Origin: Leucobacter sp. Ag1
GTDB lineage: Bacteria > Actinomycetota > Actinomycetes > Actinomycetales > Microbacteriaceae
NCBI RefSeq assembly: GCF_000980875.1
Contig: NZ_LAYO01000102.1
Location: forward strand, 1-64,000
Length of the DNA: 64,000 nt
Reading direction: 5' to 3'
In this document: piece by piece, positions 26,875 through 35,841 of the stretch
Numbering within the stretch: position 1 is the stretch's first letter
How the letters are laid out: the number at the start of each line of letters is the position of its first letter
Position numbers and translations under genes: made by a program
Notes under the pieces: generated by a model
What the model saw: the letters and a program-made list of their open reading frames with translations, nothing else
Told to the model about the DNA's origin: nothing
The model's database searches: none

Positions 26875-26923
26875 TACAGATGTTCGACCGCGGGTCGGCG
26901 TCGAAGTACGAGAGGAGCCGATC

Positions 26924-27367
26924 ATGGGCGCACGAGAACTGGGTGCAACGATCGATCACCACACCGACGCGCAGGTCCCTGCCGCGAAGAGCCGCCTGCG
27001 TCTGACGCGCCGCGGCCGCCGCGTGTTCGGCGCTCTCGCGACGCTGGCGGTGTCGGCGCTCCTCGCCGGTGTTGCCGTGTTCGGTTCCGCGCAGGCGCAG
27101 GCGAACGTCGACGGGCGTCCCGCCGACTTCGGCTACGTCGTGGTGCAGCCCGGCGAATCCCTCTGGGCCGTGGCCACCCGTCTCGACGCCAAAGCGGATC
27201 CCCGCGACCTGATCGCGGAGATCGTGCAGCTCAACCAGCTCGACGGGTCGGGCGTGCAGGCCGGGCAGCCGGTCGCGGTTCCGCTGCGCTACTCGCACGC
27301 CACCGGCGTCGTGCCCGCCTCCGAGGTCGGCATCGGCACCAACGCCGAGCTCGCCGCCGGGGCATAG
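26924..27367 (+). CDS. SOS-inducible LysM peptidoglycan-binding membrane protein (ChiZ/YneA-like position)
   Basis: 147 residues: a basic cytoplasmic start, one membrane helix at about residues 34-58 (FGALATLAVSALLAGVAVFG), then a LysM domain (VVQPGESLWAVATRL to QPVAVPLRY) outside the membrane. LysM proteins encoded divergently from lexA include mycobacterial Rv2719c/ChiZ and Bacillus YneA, which halt septation during the SOS response; Corynebacterium DivS occupies the same place without LysM. The near-perfect LexA box supports the same job here. The ATG at 26924 (AGAGGAG upstream) is preferred over an in-frame ATG 27 codons earlier, because that one would put the SOS box inside the coding region. 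Confidence 0.85.
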   Translation: MGARELGATIDHHTDAQVPAAKSRLRLTRRGRRVFGALATLAVSALLAGVAVFGSAQAQANVDGRPADFGYVVVQPGESLWAVATRLDAKADPRDLIAEIVQLNQLDGSGVQAGQPVAVPLRYSHATGVVPASEVGIGTNAELAAGA

Positions 27368-27414
27368 CCCGCGAGTGCGGCGTAACTCAGGGGCGCGAGT
27401 GCAGGGCCTCCCCG

Positions 27415-27420
27415 TAGACT
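27415..27420 (+). promoter_or_regulatory. -10 hexamer TAGACT of hisC (leaderless)
   Basis: TAGACT ends 6 nt before the GTG at 27427. Confidence 0.6.
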
Positions 27421-27426
27421 GGATCA

Positions 27427-28578
27427 GTGACTTCTGAGCCCGCAACCGTGCCCACGACCTCGCCGTCCGCAATCGAGCTCGGCGATCTGCCGCTCCGCGA
27501 CAACCTGGTCGGCAAGCATCCGTACGGTGCTCCGCAGGACCCCGTGCCGGTCAGCCTCAACGTCAACGAGAACACGCACCCGCTGCCCGAGGCCGTCATC
27601 GCCGACATCATCACCGAATTGGAGCGGGCGGTTCGCGGCGTCAACCGCTATCCCGATCGCGAGTTCATGAGCCTGCGCACCGCGCTCGCCGGCTACCTGG
27701 GGCACGGCCTTCGCGCCGAGCAGGTGTGGGCGGCGAACGGCTCCAACGAGGTGCTGCAGCAGCTGCTCCAGGCCTTCGGCGGTCCGGGGCGCAGCCTGCT
27801 GAGCTTCACTCCGACCTACTCCATGTACCCGCTGCTGGCGGACGGCACCGACACCCGCTGGATCCCGGTCCAGCGCCCCGCTGACTACGCGCTGACCCCG
27901 GACCTCGTCGTCGCGGCGATCCGCGAGCACCGGCCCACCGTCACGATCCTGTGCGGCCCCAACAACCCGACGGGCACCCCGCTCGAACGCGAGGTGATCG
28001 TCGCCGCGTACGACGCGATCGCCGAGTACGGCGGGATCCTCGTGGTCGACGAGGCGTACCAGGAGTTCGACGCCGAGCACGAGACCGCCGTCGCCCTGCT
28101 GCCCGGCCGCCCCCTGCTCGTGGTCTCCCGCACCATGAGCAAGGCCTTCGCCTTCGCGGGCGTGCGGCTCGGCTACCTCGCCGCCGATGCCGCGGTGGTC
28201 GACGCGCTGCGACTCGTCCGGCTGCCCTACCACCTGTCCGCCCTGACCCAGGCGGCCGCGACCGCTGCGGTCTGGCACGCCGACGAGATGCTCGCCACCG
28301 TCGCCGACATCCGTGCAGAGCGGGATCGCCTGGAGGCCGCGCTCGTCGAGCTCGGCTACACCGTGCACCCCTCCGGGGCGAACTTCCTCCTCGTCGGCGG
28401 GTTCACCGATCCCGCGGCGACCTTCGAAGCGCTCCGCGCCGACGGGATCCTGATCCGCAACCTCGGCATCGAGGGGCACCTGCGCATCACCGCCGGCACG
28501 CACGCCGAGACCACGGCCGTCATCGAGGCCATCGCCGCGCTCGGCCCGGGCGGCGCCGGCGCGGACCCCGCCAAGTAG
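27427..28578 (+). CDS. hisC: Histidinol-phosphate aminotransferase
   Basis: PLP-dependent conversion of imidazole-acetol phosphate to histidinol phosphate. 383 residues, fold-type I. Seen: [11 protein letters not shown] near the start, [20 protein letters not shown], the PLP lysine K239 in [12 protein letters not shown] and the arginine segment AGVRLGYL. Starts with GTG, leaderless. First of hisC-hisB-hisH-priA-SseB on one strand; hisB has its own -10-like element within the 10-nt gap. Confidence 0.94.
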   Translation: MTSEPATVPTTSPSAIELGDLPLRDNLVGKHPYGAPQDPVPVSLNVNENTHPLPEAVIADIITELERAVRGVNRYPDREFMSLRTALAGYLGHGLRAEQVWAANGSNEVLQQLLQAFGGPGRSLLSFTPTYSMYPLLADGTDTRWIPVQRPADYALTPDLVVAAIREHRPTVTILCGPNNPTGTPLEREVIVAAYDAIAEYGGILVVDEAYQEFDAEHETAVALLPGRPLLVVSRTMSKAFAFAGVRLGYLAADAAVVDALRLVRLPYHLSALTQAAATAAVWHADEMLATVADIRAERDRLEAALVELGYTVHPSGANFLLVGGFTDPAATFEALRADGILIRNLGIEGHLRITAGTHAETTAVIEAIAALGPGGAGADPAK

Positions 28579-28588
28579 GATCGAGATC

Positions 28589-29197
28589 ATGACCGCAGCC
28601 CCGCGTACCGCGCAGTTCGAGCGCGCCACGAGTGAGTCCCAGATCGCCCTGAACGTCAACCTCGACGGTTCAGGCGACGCCGACGTGTCGACCGGCGTGC
28701 CGTTCTTCGACCACATGCTGACCGCGTTCGCGCGCCACTCGCTCACCGATCTCACGGTGCGCGCCACGGGCGACACCCACATCGACGTGCACCACACCGT
28801 CGAGGACACGGGGATCCTGCTCGGACAGGCGATCCTCGAGGCGCTCGGCGACAAGCGCGGCATCTCGCGCTACGGCGACGCGCTCGTGCCGCTCGACGAG
28901 TCGCTCGCGCAGGCCGTCGTCGACATCTCGGGTCGGCCGTACCTCGTGCACTCCGGCGAGCCGGCCGGGTTCGAGTTCCACCTCATCGGCGGGCACTTCA
29001 CCGGCAGCATGGTGCGCCACTTCTTCGAGGCGCTGACGCTGAACGCGCGCCTCACCGTGCACCTCAAGCTGATCGAGGGGCGCGACCCGCACCACATCGC
29101 CGAGGCCGAGTTCAAGGCCTTCGCGCGCGCCTTCCGCCAGGCCAAGACCATCGACCCGTTCGTCGCGGGCATCCCGTCGACCAAGGGCGCGCTGTGA
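28589..29197 (+). CDS. hisB: Imidazoleglycerol-phosphate dehydratase
   Basis: Mn-dependent dehydration step of histidine synthesis. 202 residues, mono-functional. The family's two HHxxE-like motifs are seen as DVHHTVED and [17 protein letters not shown]; also FFDHML and GRPYLV. Start ATG at 28589; a TAGGAT hexamer ends 7 nt upstream (28576-28581), so an internal leaderless start is possible as well as read-through from hisC. hisH overlaps its stop by 4 nt. Confidence 0.96.
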   Translation: MTAAPRTAQFERATSESQIALNVNLDGSGDADVSTGVPFFDHMLTAFARHSLTDLTVRATGDTHIDVHHTVEDTGILLGQAILEALGDKRGISRYGDALVPLDESLAQAVVDISGRPYLVHSGEPAGFEFHLIGGHFTGSMVRHFFEALTLNARLTVHLKLIEGRDPHHIAEAEFKAFARAFRQAKTIDPFVAGIPSTKGAL

Positions 29198-29826
29198 GCC
29201 GTCCGACCGTCGCGGTGCTCGACTACGGCTCGGGCAACGTGCACTCGGCCGTCAAGGCGCTCGAGCACGCCGGGGCCGAGGTCGAGCTGACCCGGGACGC
29301 GGCGCGCGTCGCGGCGGCCGACGGGCTGCTCGTGCCCGGTGTCGGCGCGTTCGACGCGGTGATGCAGCAGCTGCGCGAGGTGCGCGGGGACGAGCTGATC
29401 GACCGCCGCCTGGCGGGCGGCCGACCGGTGCTCGGCATCTGCGTCGGACAGCAGATCATGTTCGATCGCGGCGTCGAGCGCGGCATCGAGACCGAGGGGC
29501 TCGGCCAGTGGCCCGGCACCGTGCGCGAGCTCGACGCACCGCGCCTGCCGCACATGGGTTGGAACACGGTCGAAGCGCCCGCCGACTCAGTGCTGTTCCG
29601 CGGCCTCGAGGGCGAGCGGTTCTACTTCGTGCACAGCTACGCGGCGACCGAGTGGACGCTCGAGGGTCGCGGCCCCGCGACCGCGCCGAAGGTGACCTGG
29701 GCCGAGCACGGCGAGCGCTTCGTCGCCGCCGTCGAGAACGGTCCGCTGAGCGCCACGCAGTTCCACCCCGAGAAGTCGGGCGAGGCCGGGATCCGGCTGC
29801 TGCGCAACTGGCTCGAAACGCTTTGA
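29194..29826 (+). CDS. hisH: Imidazole glycerol phosphate synthase, glutaminase subunit
   Basis: Class I glutamine amidotransferase providing ammonia to HisF. 210 residues. Opening DYGSGNVHS, oxyanion strand LLVPGVGAF, nucleophile cysteine in GICVGQQIM (usual form G-x-C-x-G) and the catalytic His-Glu in [12 protein letters not shown] start in a GTGA overlap with hisB. The cyclase partner hisF is not in this window. Confidence 0.95.
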   Translation: MSRPTVAVLDYGSGNVHSAVKALEHAGAEVELTRDAARVAAADGLLVPGVGAFDAVMQQLREVRGDELIDRRLAGGRPVLGICVGQQIMFDRGVERGIETEGLGQWPGTVRELDAPRLPHMGWNTVEAPADSVLFRGLEGERFYFVHSYAATEWTLEGRGPATAPKVTWAEHGERFVAAVENGPLSATQFHPEKSGEAGIRLLRNWLETL

Positions 29827-29852
29827 CCACTCCCGAGAAGAGGAACCCCCAC

Positions 29853-30605
29853 ATGACGGAGCTCGCCGAGGGCCCCCAGCTGCAGCTGCTTCCCGCCATC
29901 GACATGGTCGACGGCAAGGCCGTGCGCCTCACCCAGGGCGAGGCCGGCACCGAGACCAACTACGGCAGCCCGGTCGACGCCGCGCTCGACTGGATCGAGC
30001 AGGGCGCCGAGTGGATCCACCTGGTCGACCTCGACGCGGCCTTCGGACGCGGTAGCAACGTCGCGGTCGCGCGCAAGATCATGAAGCGCGCGGGCACGGT
30101 CAACATCGAGTTCTCGGGCGGCATCCGCGACGACGCGAGCCTGGAGGCCGCGCTCGAGATGGGCGCGCGCCGCGTGAACCTCGGCACCGCGGCGCTCGAG
30201 AACCCCGAGTGGACGCGCAACGCGATCGCCCGCCACGGCGACCGCATCGCCGTCGGGCTCGACGTGCGCGGCGAGACCCTCGCTGCACGAGGCTGGACCG
30301 AGGAGGGCGGCAACCTCTGGGAGGTGCTCGAGCGCCTCGAGGACGCCGGCTGCCCGCGCTACGTCGTGACCGACGTGACCAAGGACGGCACCATGCGCGG
30401 CCCCAACGTCGACCTGCTGCGTCAGGTCTGCGAACGGACCGACCGCCCCGTCGTCGCCTCGGGCGGCATCTCGAACCTCGACGACCTCTCGGCGCTGCGC
30501 GAGCTGGTGCCGAGCGGCATCGAGGGCGCGATCATCGGCAAGGCGCTCTACGACGGAGCGTTCACGCTCGGCGCGGCGCTCGACGTGGCCGGCCGCTCGG
30601 CCTGA
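29853..30605 (+). CDS. priA: Phosphoribosyl isomerase PriA (HisA/TrpF)
   Basis: (beta-alpha)8 isomerase. In actinobacteria the HisA homologue PriA usually also performs the TrpF reaction of tryptophan synthesis. 250 residues with catalytic aspartates D17 (LPAIDMVDG) and D174 (VVTDVTKDG), and phosphate-binding glycines in FSGGIRDD and VASGGISN. HisA is certain; dual PriA activity is inferred from lineage. The ATG at 29853 has GAGAAGAGGA upstream. Confidence 0.9.
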   Translation: MTELAEGPQLQLLPAIDMVDGKAVRLTQGEAGTETNYGSPVDAALDWIEQGAEWIHLVDLDAAFGRGSNVAVARKIMKRAGTVNIEFSGGIRDDASLEAALEMGARRVNLGTAALENPEWTRNAIARHGDRIAVGLDVRGETLAARGWTEEGGNLWEVLERLEDAGCPRYVVTDVTKDGTMRGPNVDLLRQVCERTDRPVVASGGISNLDDLSALRELVPSGIEGAIIGKALYDGAFTLGAALDVAGRSA

Positions 30606-30616
30606 GCGGCGCGGGC

Positions 30617-31519
30617 ATGGCGATCAAGAAGCTCCCCTCGACGGGCGACGCCCCGAGATCCACCGGCGTCCCCGAGAGCCTGGTGCCCGGAGGTGCGGGC
30701 GATTCCGCGGGCTTCCCGTGGGCCGGACGCACCTTCGACCACCACGAGACCGCGTTCGCCGACGACGACGGCACGACGCCCGCCGAGACCGCTGCCGCGA
30801 TCGACGCGGTCCGCGAGGCCGCGCGCCGCACGAACGGCGTCGCGACCGCGGGGGACTACTGGGACGCGCTCGCCGTGCTGGCCGACGCCCACGCCGACGC
30901 GATCGCCGCCCTCGGCGGCCAGCGCTTCCTCGTGCCGATGCTGGCCGAGGCCGGCGACCTCGGCGTGACCCCCGAGGGGCGCACCGTCGAGAAGACCCAG
31001 GAACTCTCGATCGTCACGGTCGCGGCCCCCGACGGGCGCACCGTGCTGCCGATCTTCAGCTCCACCGAGACGCTCTCGGCCTGGAACCCGCAGGCCCGCC
31101 CGATCCCGGTCCCGGGAGTGCAGGCGGCGGTCGCGGCGGCCCAGGAGGGCACCGACCTGCTCATGATCGACCCGGGAACCCCCGAGCGCGAGTTCGGCGT
31201 GCGCCGCACGGCGCTCGAGGCGTTCGCGCTGCGTGAGCGCGTGCTGCCCGCCTGGGCGGATCCCGACGTCGCACGGGCGTTCGCCGAGTCGGCCGCGGGC
31301 GAACCGATGGTCGAGGCGATCTGGCTCGCGCCGGGCGACCTCGAGGGGCGCCTGTTGGAGGCCGAGGTCGACGTGCGGATCCGGCTCGCGCACGCCGAGG
31401 ACGGCGTCGACCGCGCCGCGCTCGCCGAGCTGCTGCAGCGTCTGCAGCAGCGATGGACGGCGTCCGCCATCATCGCCGAGCGGGTCGACTCGCTGCGCGT
31501 CCGCCCGATCAGCGGCTGA
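30617..31519 (+). CDS. SseB family protein
   Basis: 300 residues. A SseB-like N-terminal domain of roughly residues 60-190 shows the family pattern of a conserved helix, LVPMLAEAGD, an IVTVAAPDGRTVLPIFSSTE strand pair and LLMIDPGTPEREFGVRRTALEAFA. Homologues follow hisA/priA in many Microbacteriaceae, but the biochemical role is unknown. The C-terminal 90 residues also look structured (AEVDVRIRLAHAEDG). The ATG at 30617 is 11 nt after the priA stop, so it is probably in the his operon. Confidence 0.82.
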   Translation: MAIKKLPSTGDAPRSTGVPESLVPGGAGDSAGFPWAGRTFDHHETAFADDDGTTPAETAAAIDAVREAARRTNGVATAGDYWDALAVLADAHADAIAALGGQRFLVPMLAEAGDLGVTPEGRTVEKTQELSIVTVAAPDGRTVLPIFSSTETLSAWNPQARPIPVPGVQAAVAAAQEGTDLLMIDPGTPEREFGVRRTALEAFALRERVLPAWADPDVARAFAESAAGEPMVEAIWLAPGDLEGRLLEAEVDVRIRLAHAEDGVDRAALAELLQRLQQRWTASAIIAERVDSLRVRPISG

Positions 31520-31526
31520 TCGCCGC

Positions 31527-31556
31527 CGACCGCTGAGCTCTGCTGCTCAGCGGTCG
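31527..31556. terminator. Bidirectional hairpin between the SseB-like and hydrolase genes
   Basis: 11-bp stem (31527-31537 with 31546-31556), 8-nt loop, at the convergent ends of two genes; it includes the hydrolase stop codon. Confidence 0.6.
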
Positions 31557-32401
31557 AGCACGGCCTCGAGCGCCGCCCGTGCGTGAGTCCACAGGAGCGC
31601 GCCGCCCGCGTCCGCGAAGACGATGCGCCGGGCTCCGGGGATGCGCGACGCGAGCACCTCGCCGTGATCGGGCGAGTGCGTGAGATCCTTCGCACCGAAC
31701 AGCACGGACACGGGCACCCCGATCCGATCGAACGGCAGGTTCCAGGCGCGCATCGCGATGAGCGTGTCGCGGATGTAGCCGGCGCCCTCGTTCGCGAAGC
31801 CCTCGGCCAGCGCGGAGCGATACCGCTCGAGGAACGCAGGGGCGGCATAGAACGCGCGGTCCTCGGGACCCGAGCCGCTCAGCACCATCTGCTCCATCGC
31901 CTCCGCATCGAACCCGGCGAGCACCTCGGCCGCGGCAGCCGGATCCTGCTGGGCGAGATCGGCGAGCCCGGTCGCCTCCGCTGGCAGTATCGCGCGGATC
32001 GCGGGGTGCGCGAGCTCATCGGCGGGGGAGACGAGCACGAGTCTCGTGGCCCAGCCGGCCGCCGCCGCACCCAGCCCGAACACTCCGCCCTGGGAGTTCG
32101 CGACCACGGGCACTCGCGCATCCGCGTTCCCGAGCGCTGCCGAGACGAACTCCCGGTAGTCGTCGACGGTCGAGGCGAGCGTGCGGCCGGTGTCCGCGTC
32201 CGAGGCGCCCATGCCGGGACGATCCATGGTGAGCAGCCGCACCCCGAGCGCCTCGAGCAGATCCTCGCCGAACGCCATGCTCCTGCCGGTCGCGGCGCCC
32301 GCGATGAAGAGGACGGGTTCGCCATCGGCGGGGCCGAAGCTCGCCCCGGCGAGCACGCGGCCATCGGGAGTGCGAACGGAAAGGAGTGTCGGGACAGTCA
32401 T
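31547..32401 (-). CDS. Alpha/beta-fold hydrolase
   Basis: 284 residues. Strand-turn LFIAGAATGRSM forms the oxyanion region, the nucleophile elbow is ANSQGG (serine at about residue 104), an acid is likely in GAKDLTHSP, and the C-terminal histidine in LLWTHARAAL. Similar to small esterases or haloperoxidase-type hydrolases; the substrate is unknown. Leaderless ATG, divergent from the metP unit with 68 bp between the putative start points. Confidence 0.85.
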   Translation of the reverse strand: MTVPTLLSVRTPDGRVLAGASFGPADGEPVLFIAGAATGRSMAFGEDLLEALGVRLLTMDRPGMGASDADTGRTLASTVDDYREFVSAALGNADARVPVVANSQGGVFGLGAAAAGWATRLVLVSPADELAHPAIRAILPAEATGLADLAQQDPAAAAEVLAGFDAEAMEQMVLSGSGPEDRAFYAAPAFLERYRSALAEGFANEGAGYIRDTLIAMRAWNLPFDRIGVPVSVLFGAKDLTHSPDHGEVLASRIPGARRIVFADAGGALLWTHARAALEAVLDR

Positions 32402-32407
32402 CCCACC

Positions 32408-32413
32408 AGCCTA
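32408..32413 (-). promoter_or_regulatory. -10 hexamer TAGGCT of the hydrolase gene (leaderless)
   Basis: On the minus strand TAGGCT ends 6 nt before the ATG at 32401. Confidence 0.5.
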
Positions 32414-32456
32414 GGGAACCGCGTCACCCGAGACCGAAACGGGCCCGCGGTCCTGC

Positions 32457-32462
32457 TACGCT
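32457..32462 (+). promoter_or_regulatory. -10 hexamer TACGCT of the leader ORF-metP-metS unit
   Basis: TACGCT ends 6 nt before an ATG at 32469, the same geometry as the other leaderless genes here. The metP start codon itself is 65 nt further on. Confidence 0.55.
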
Positions 32463-32468
32463 CTCCGC

Positions 32469-32537
32469 ATGCCCGGGAGCCCTCGGGCGAGGAGCGGCCG
32501 TCCGAGGCCCGAACAGCTCAGGAGCCAGCGAACGTGA
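32469..32537 (+). CDS. Candidate leaderless 22-residue leader peptide upstream of metP
   Basis: An ATG exactly at the predicted transcription start opens a 22-codon frame whose TGA (32535-32537) overlaps the metP GTG (32534-32536). The peptide begins MPGSPRARSGRPRPE and has six arginines, encoded by CGG, AGG (three times), CGT and CGA, mostly codons that are rare in the neighbouring genes. The overlap would couple its termination to metP initiation. No homologue is known to me; translation is inferred from promoter geometry only. Confidence 0.45.
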   Translation: MPGSPRARSGRPRPEQLRSQRT

Positions 32538-34165
32538 CGCAGACGACCACGAACCAGGCCGCCCCGGCCCGGGCCGAGTGGACGGGCCAGATCGGTTTCA
32601 TCCTCTCGGCGATCGGCTCCGCCGTGGGCCTCGGCAATATCTGGCGGTTCCCCGGTGTCGCCTACGAGAACGGCGGGGGCGCGTTCCTCATCCCGTACCT
32701 CGTCGCGCTGCTGACCGCTGGCATCCCGATCCTGTTCCTCGACTACGCCATCGGACACCGCTTCCGCGGGTCCGCCCCGCTCGCGCTGCGTCGCATCGCC
32801 GGCAAGTTCGGCGAGGGCATCGGCTGGTTCCAGGTGATGATCTGCGTGTTCATCGCGATCTACTACACGGCGGTGCTGGCCTGGGCCGGCAGCTACTTCG
32901 TGTTCTCGTTCGACCTCAAGTGGGGCAAGGACGCGGCAGGGTTCTTCACCGGCGACTACCTGCAGATGCCCACCGACGGTTCGCTGTTCAGTCTCGCCTT
33001 CGTGCCCTCGGTGCTGATCCCGCTCGTGCTCATGTGGATCGTCACCCTCGTCGTGCTCGGTGCGGGCGTGGTCAAGGGCGTGCAGCGCCTCAACGTGATC
33101 GCGATCCCGCTGCTCGTCGTCGGCTTCCTGATCCTCGTGGTGCGGGCGCTGTTCCTGCCGGGAGCCGCCGAGGGCCTCAACGCGCTCTTCACGCCCGACT
33201 TCGCGGCGCTCGCGAACCCGAGCGTCTGGGTCGCGGCCTACAGTCAGATCTTCTTCTCGCTCTCGGTCGCCTTCGGCATCATGCTCACCTACTCGTCGTA
33301 CCGCAGGCGCAAGTCGAACCTCACGACGCCCGGCCTCGTGGTCGCCTTCGGCAACTCGTCGTTCGAGATCCTCGCGGGCGTCGGCGTGTTCGCCACCCTC
33401 GGGTTCTTCGCGCACCAGCAGGGCGTCGCGGTCGGAGAGCTGCAGAACCTCTCGGGCCCCATGCTGGCGTTCGTCACCTTCCCGGCGATCGCCGCCGAGA
33501 TGCCGGGCGGTCAGCTCTTCGGAGCCCTCTTCTTCGGTGCGCTGACGCTCGCGGGCCTCACCTCGCTGATCTCGATCATGGAGGTGATCCTCGCGGGGAT
33601 CATGGACAAGTTCGGCCTGAGCCGCAAGAAGGCGGTGTACGGCATCGGCGGCGTGCTCGCGGTCGTCTCCGTCGTGCTCTTCGGCACGAGCACCGGCCTC
33701 ATCGCGCTCGACACGATCGACAACTTCGCCAACAACATCGGTATCGTCGGCTCGGCGGTCGCCATGACCATCACGGTGCTCTGGATCCGTCGCTCCGGCC
33801 GCGAGCTCTCCGGGCACCTGAGCGCGCTCTCGACCTTCAGGGTCGGCCGCACCTGGCGGTTCTTCGTCTCGCTCCTCGGGCCCATCGTGCTCGGCTACAT
33901 GCTGCTCGTCACCGTGTTCGGCCCCGACGGACTCATCGCCAAGCCCTACGGCAACTATGCGCCGGAGTACGTCGCGATCTTCGGCTGGGGCGTCGTCGCG
34001 GCCATGATCCTGGGATCGGTGCTGCTCACGTCGAGCCGCTGGCGCTACGACCCCGACCGCTTCACTCCGTGGCCCGAGGTGCCGGGGCAGCGGTCGACGC
34101 TTCGTCTGACCGGGGTCGAGGCGGAGCCCGCCGTGGCCGCCACGAACGAGGGAGGTGCGCGATGA
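32534..34165 (+). CDS. metP: Sodium-dependent methionine/alanine importer, large subunit (NSS family)
   Basis: 543 residues, about 12 membrane helices. The NSS signature GLGNIWRFPG is in helix 1 (about residues 33-42), following GFILSAIGSAV, which contains the sodium site; helix 6 has YSQIFFSLSVAFGIMLTYSSY. Corynebacterium MetP takes up methionine and alanine and requires the small subunit MetS; the small overlapping gene downstream fits that. The GTG at 32534 is chosen because AGGAG lies 10 nt upstream and VTQTTTNQ fits; longer open frame upstream is antisense to the hydrolase. Confidence 0.88.
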   Translation: MTQTTTNQAAPARAEWTGQIGFILSAIGSAVGLGNIWRFPGVAYENGGGAFLIPYLVALLTAGIPILFLDYAIGHRFRGSAPLALRRIAGKFGEGIGWFQVMICVFIAIYYTAVLAWAGSYFVFSFDLKWGKDAAGFFTGDYLQMPTDGSLFSLAFVPSVLIPLVLMWIVTLVVLGAGVVKGVQRLNVIAIPLLVVGFLILVVRALFLPGAAEGLNALFTPDFAALANPSVWVAAYSQIFFSLSVAFGIMLTYSSYRRRKSNLTTPGLVVAFGNSSFEILAGVGVFATLGFFAHQQGVAVGELQNLSGPMLAFVTFPAIAAEMPGGQLFGALFFGALTLAGLTSLISIMEVILAGIMDKFGLSRKKAVYGIGGVLAVVSVVLFGTSTGLIALDTIDNFANNIGIVGSAVAMTITVLWIRRSGRELSGHLSALSTFRVGRTWRFFVSLLGPIVLGYMLLVTVFGPDGLIAKPYGNYAPEYVAIFGWGVVAAMILGSVLLTSSRWRYDPDRFTPWPEVPGQRSTLRLTGVEAEPAVAATNEGGAR

Positions 34166-34311
34166 CCCCCATCGCGATCGTGTTCCTGGTCCTCGCGACC
34201 GTGATCATCTGGGGCGGCCTCGTCGGCAGCACCATCGCGCTGTCGCGCAAGAGCGAGGTCGATGCGTACCCCGCCGGCGGCGAGGACCGGGCGGGCGAGC
34301 GCCTCGAGTAG
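34162..34311 (+). CDS. metS: Methionine/alanine importer small subunit MetS
   Basis: 49 residues: one membrane helix (residues 4-26, IAIVFLVLATVIIWGGLVGST) and a short charged tail ending in ERLE. The opening MTPIAIVF and the WGGL motif are typical of MetS. It overlaps the metP stop by 4 nt (ATGA), so both subunits are made together. Confidence 0.88.
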   Translation: MTPIAIVFLVLATVIIWGGLVGSTIALSRKSEVDAYPAGGEDRAGERLE

Positions 34312-34464
34312 GACGCCGACCCGGCGGGCCCGGCCGGTCCGCTCGGCCTCGCTCGGGCGCAAGCGCATCGACCACCCGGTCCGTGCGACCTGAAGGATTC
34401 CGCGCATGAGGAGCGGCCGAATGCTCGATCCCACCAGGCTTCGCCCGCGATCTGAGCGGCCCCC

Positions 34465-34470
34465 TAGCAT
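34465..34470 (+). promoter_or_regulatory. -10 hexamer TAGCAT of the MFS gene (leaderless)
   Basis: TAGCAT ends 6 nt before the ATG at 34477. The 165-bp gap before it holds no other recognisable element. Confidence 0.5.
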
Positions 34471-34476
34471 CGGGGC

Positions 34477-35817
34477 ATGACACAGCTGTCTCCTCGCGTT
34501 CGCGTCGGCTACGCGCTCGGCGGGATCACCTCGGGCACCTACGGCACCGTGCCCGGACTGATCCTGATGCCGTTCCTCACCGACCACCTCGGCGTCGCGG
34601 CGTCGCTCGCCGGACTCATCGTGTTCGCCCCCAAGGCCTGGGACTTCCTCCTGAACCCCATCGCGGGTCGGGTGAGCGACCGCTCGACGCACCCGACCGA
34701 CCGCCGACGGCCGTTCGTGATCCGGGCCGGGGCGGCGCTCGCCGTCGTCTTCGTCCTGATCTTCGTGGGGCCGGTCGCTCCTCCGCTGCTGGCGGGCCTC
34801 TGGGTGCTGCTGATCTCGCTCGTCTGCGCGACCGTGTACGCGTTCTTCCAGGTGCCGTTCCTGTCGATGGCCGCCGAGATCACCGACGACTACGCCGAGC
34901 GGACCCGGCTCACGACCTGGCGGGTGGCGGTGTTCAGTCTCGCGATCCTCGTCTCGGGCGCGGTGGCGCCCATGCTGGTCGACATCGGCGAGGGCGTCAC
35001 GGGCTACCGGATCATGGCGGTCGTGATGGCGGTGCTGATCCTCTGCGGCGCGCTCGGGCTGTGGTTCGGCACCCGCGGCGTGCGGCTCACCCGCGAGGAG
35101 CAGGCGGGCGGACGCCTGGTCGAGCAGCTCGGCGTCGTGCTCCGCGACCGCGACACCCGGCGGCTGGTGGCCGCGTTCGTGCTGCAGGCCGTCGCGATCG
35201 GCATGGTGCTCAGCGGGGTCGTCTACGTCGCACGCCACGTGGTGCGCGACCCTGGCGCCGCGACCTTCGCGTTCGTCTGCTTCGTCGGACCCGCGGTGCT
35301 CTTCGCGCCGCTCTGGTCGCGGCTCGGCGTGCGGATCGGCAAGCAGCGCGGCTTCGCCGTCGCCACGGTGATCATGTCGGTCGGCCTGCTGGGACTCATC
35401 GGGACGAGCGGGGGCTCGCTCGTCGCGCTCTACGCGGCCTCCGCGGTCGTGGGCATCGGGTACGCGGGTGCGCAGATCTTCCCGCTGGCGATGCTGCCCG
35501 ACGTGGCCGCCGAGGACGCGCGCCGCTCGGGAGTGAACCGGATCGGCATGATCTCCGGTCTGTGGTCCGGCTTCGAGCTGCTCGGGCTCGCGCTGGGCCC
35601 GGCGCTGCTCGGCCTGCTGCTCGGGATCGGCGGTTACGCGGAGGGCGTGGGGAGCGCCGTCGTGCAGTCCGAATCGGCGCGCTGGGCCATCGTGATCGGG
35701 GTGTCCGCGGTTCCCGCGGTGCTGTGCGCGTTGAGCCTGGTGCCGTTGTCGCGGTACCGGCTCGACGCGGAACTTCGGGAGCGCGCGGCCCGGGGCGCGG
35801 CCGAGCACGCGGGCTGA
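34477..35817 (+). CDS. MFS transporter, GPH-like (MelB superfamily)
   Basis: 446 residues, 12 predicted helices in two bundles. The early FAPKAWDFLLNPIAGRVSDR segment matches the GPH/MFS_2 motif (D-x-x-x-N/D-P-x-x-G-x-x-S-D-R) used by cation-sugar symporters, with RRRPF after loop 2-3. No glycosidase or sugar-kinase gene lies next to it, so the substrate cannot be assigned. It converges on the double-HTH regulator gene with a 24-bp gap. Confidence 0.85.
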   Translation: MTQLSPRVRVGYALGGITSGTYGTVPGLILMPFLTDHLGVAASLAGLIVFAPKAWDFLLNPIAGRVSDRSTHPTDRRRPFVIRAGAALAVVFVLIFVGPVAPPLLAGLWVLLISLVCATVYAFFQVPFLSMAAEITDDYAERTRLTTWRVAVFSLAILVSGAVAPMLVDIGEGVTGYRIMAVVMAVLILCGALGLWFGTRGVRLTREEQAGGRLVEQLGVVLRDRDTRRLVAAFVLQAVAIGMVLSGVVYVARHVVRDPGAATFAFVCFVGPAVLFAPLWSRLGVRIGKQRGFAVATVIMSVGLLGLIGTSGGSLVALYAASAVVGIGYAGAQIFPLAMLPDVAAEDARRSGVNRIGMISGLWSGFELLGLALGPALLGLLLGIGGYAEGVGSAVVQSESARWAIVIGVSAVPAVLCALSLVPLSRYRLDAELRERAARGAAEHAG

Positions 35818-35841
35818 GCGCACGCGGTCACCGGCCCGCGG

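Noticed and set aside
26843-26923. Longer N-terminus for the LysM protein
   Set aside because: It would place the LexA box inside the coding region and lacks a ribosome binding site, while 26924 has AGAGGAG.
31583-32533. 317-residue N-terminal extension of MetP
   Set aside because: Antisense to the hydrolase gene; Arg/His/Gly-rich and without membrane helices; NSS proteins start just before the EWTGQIGF segment.
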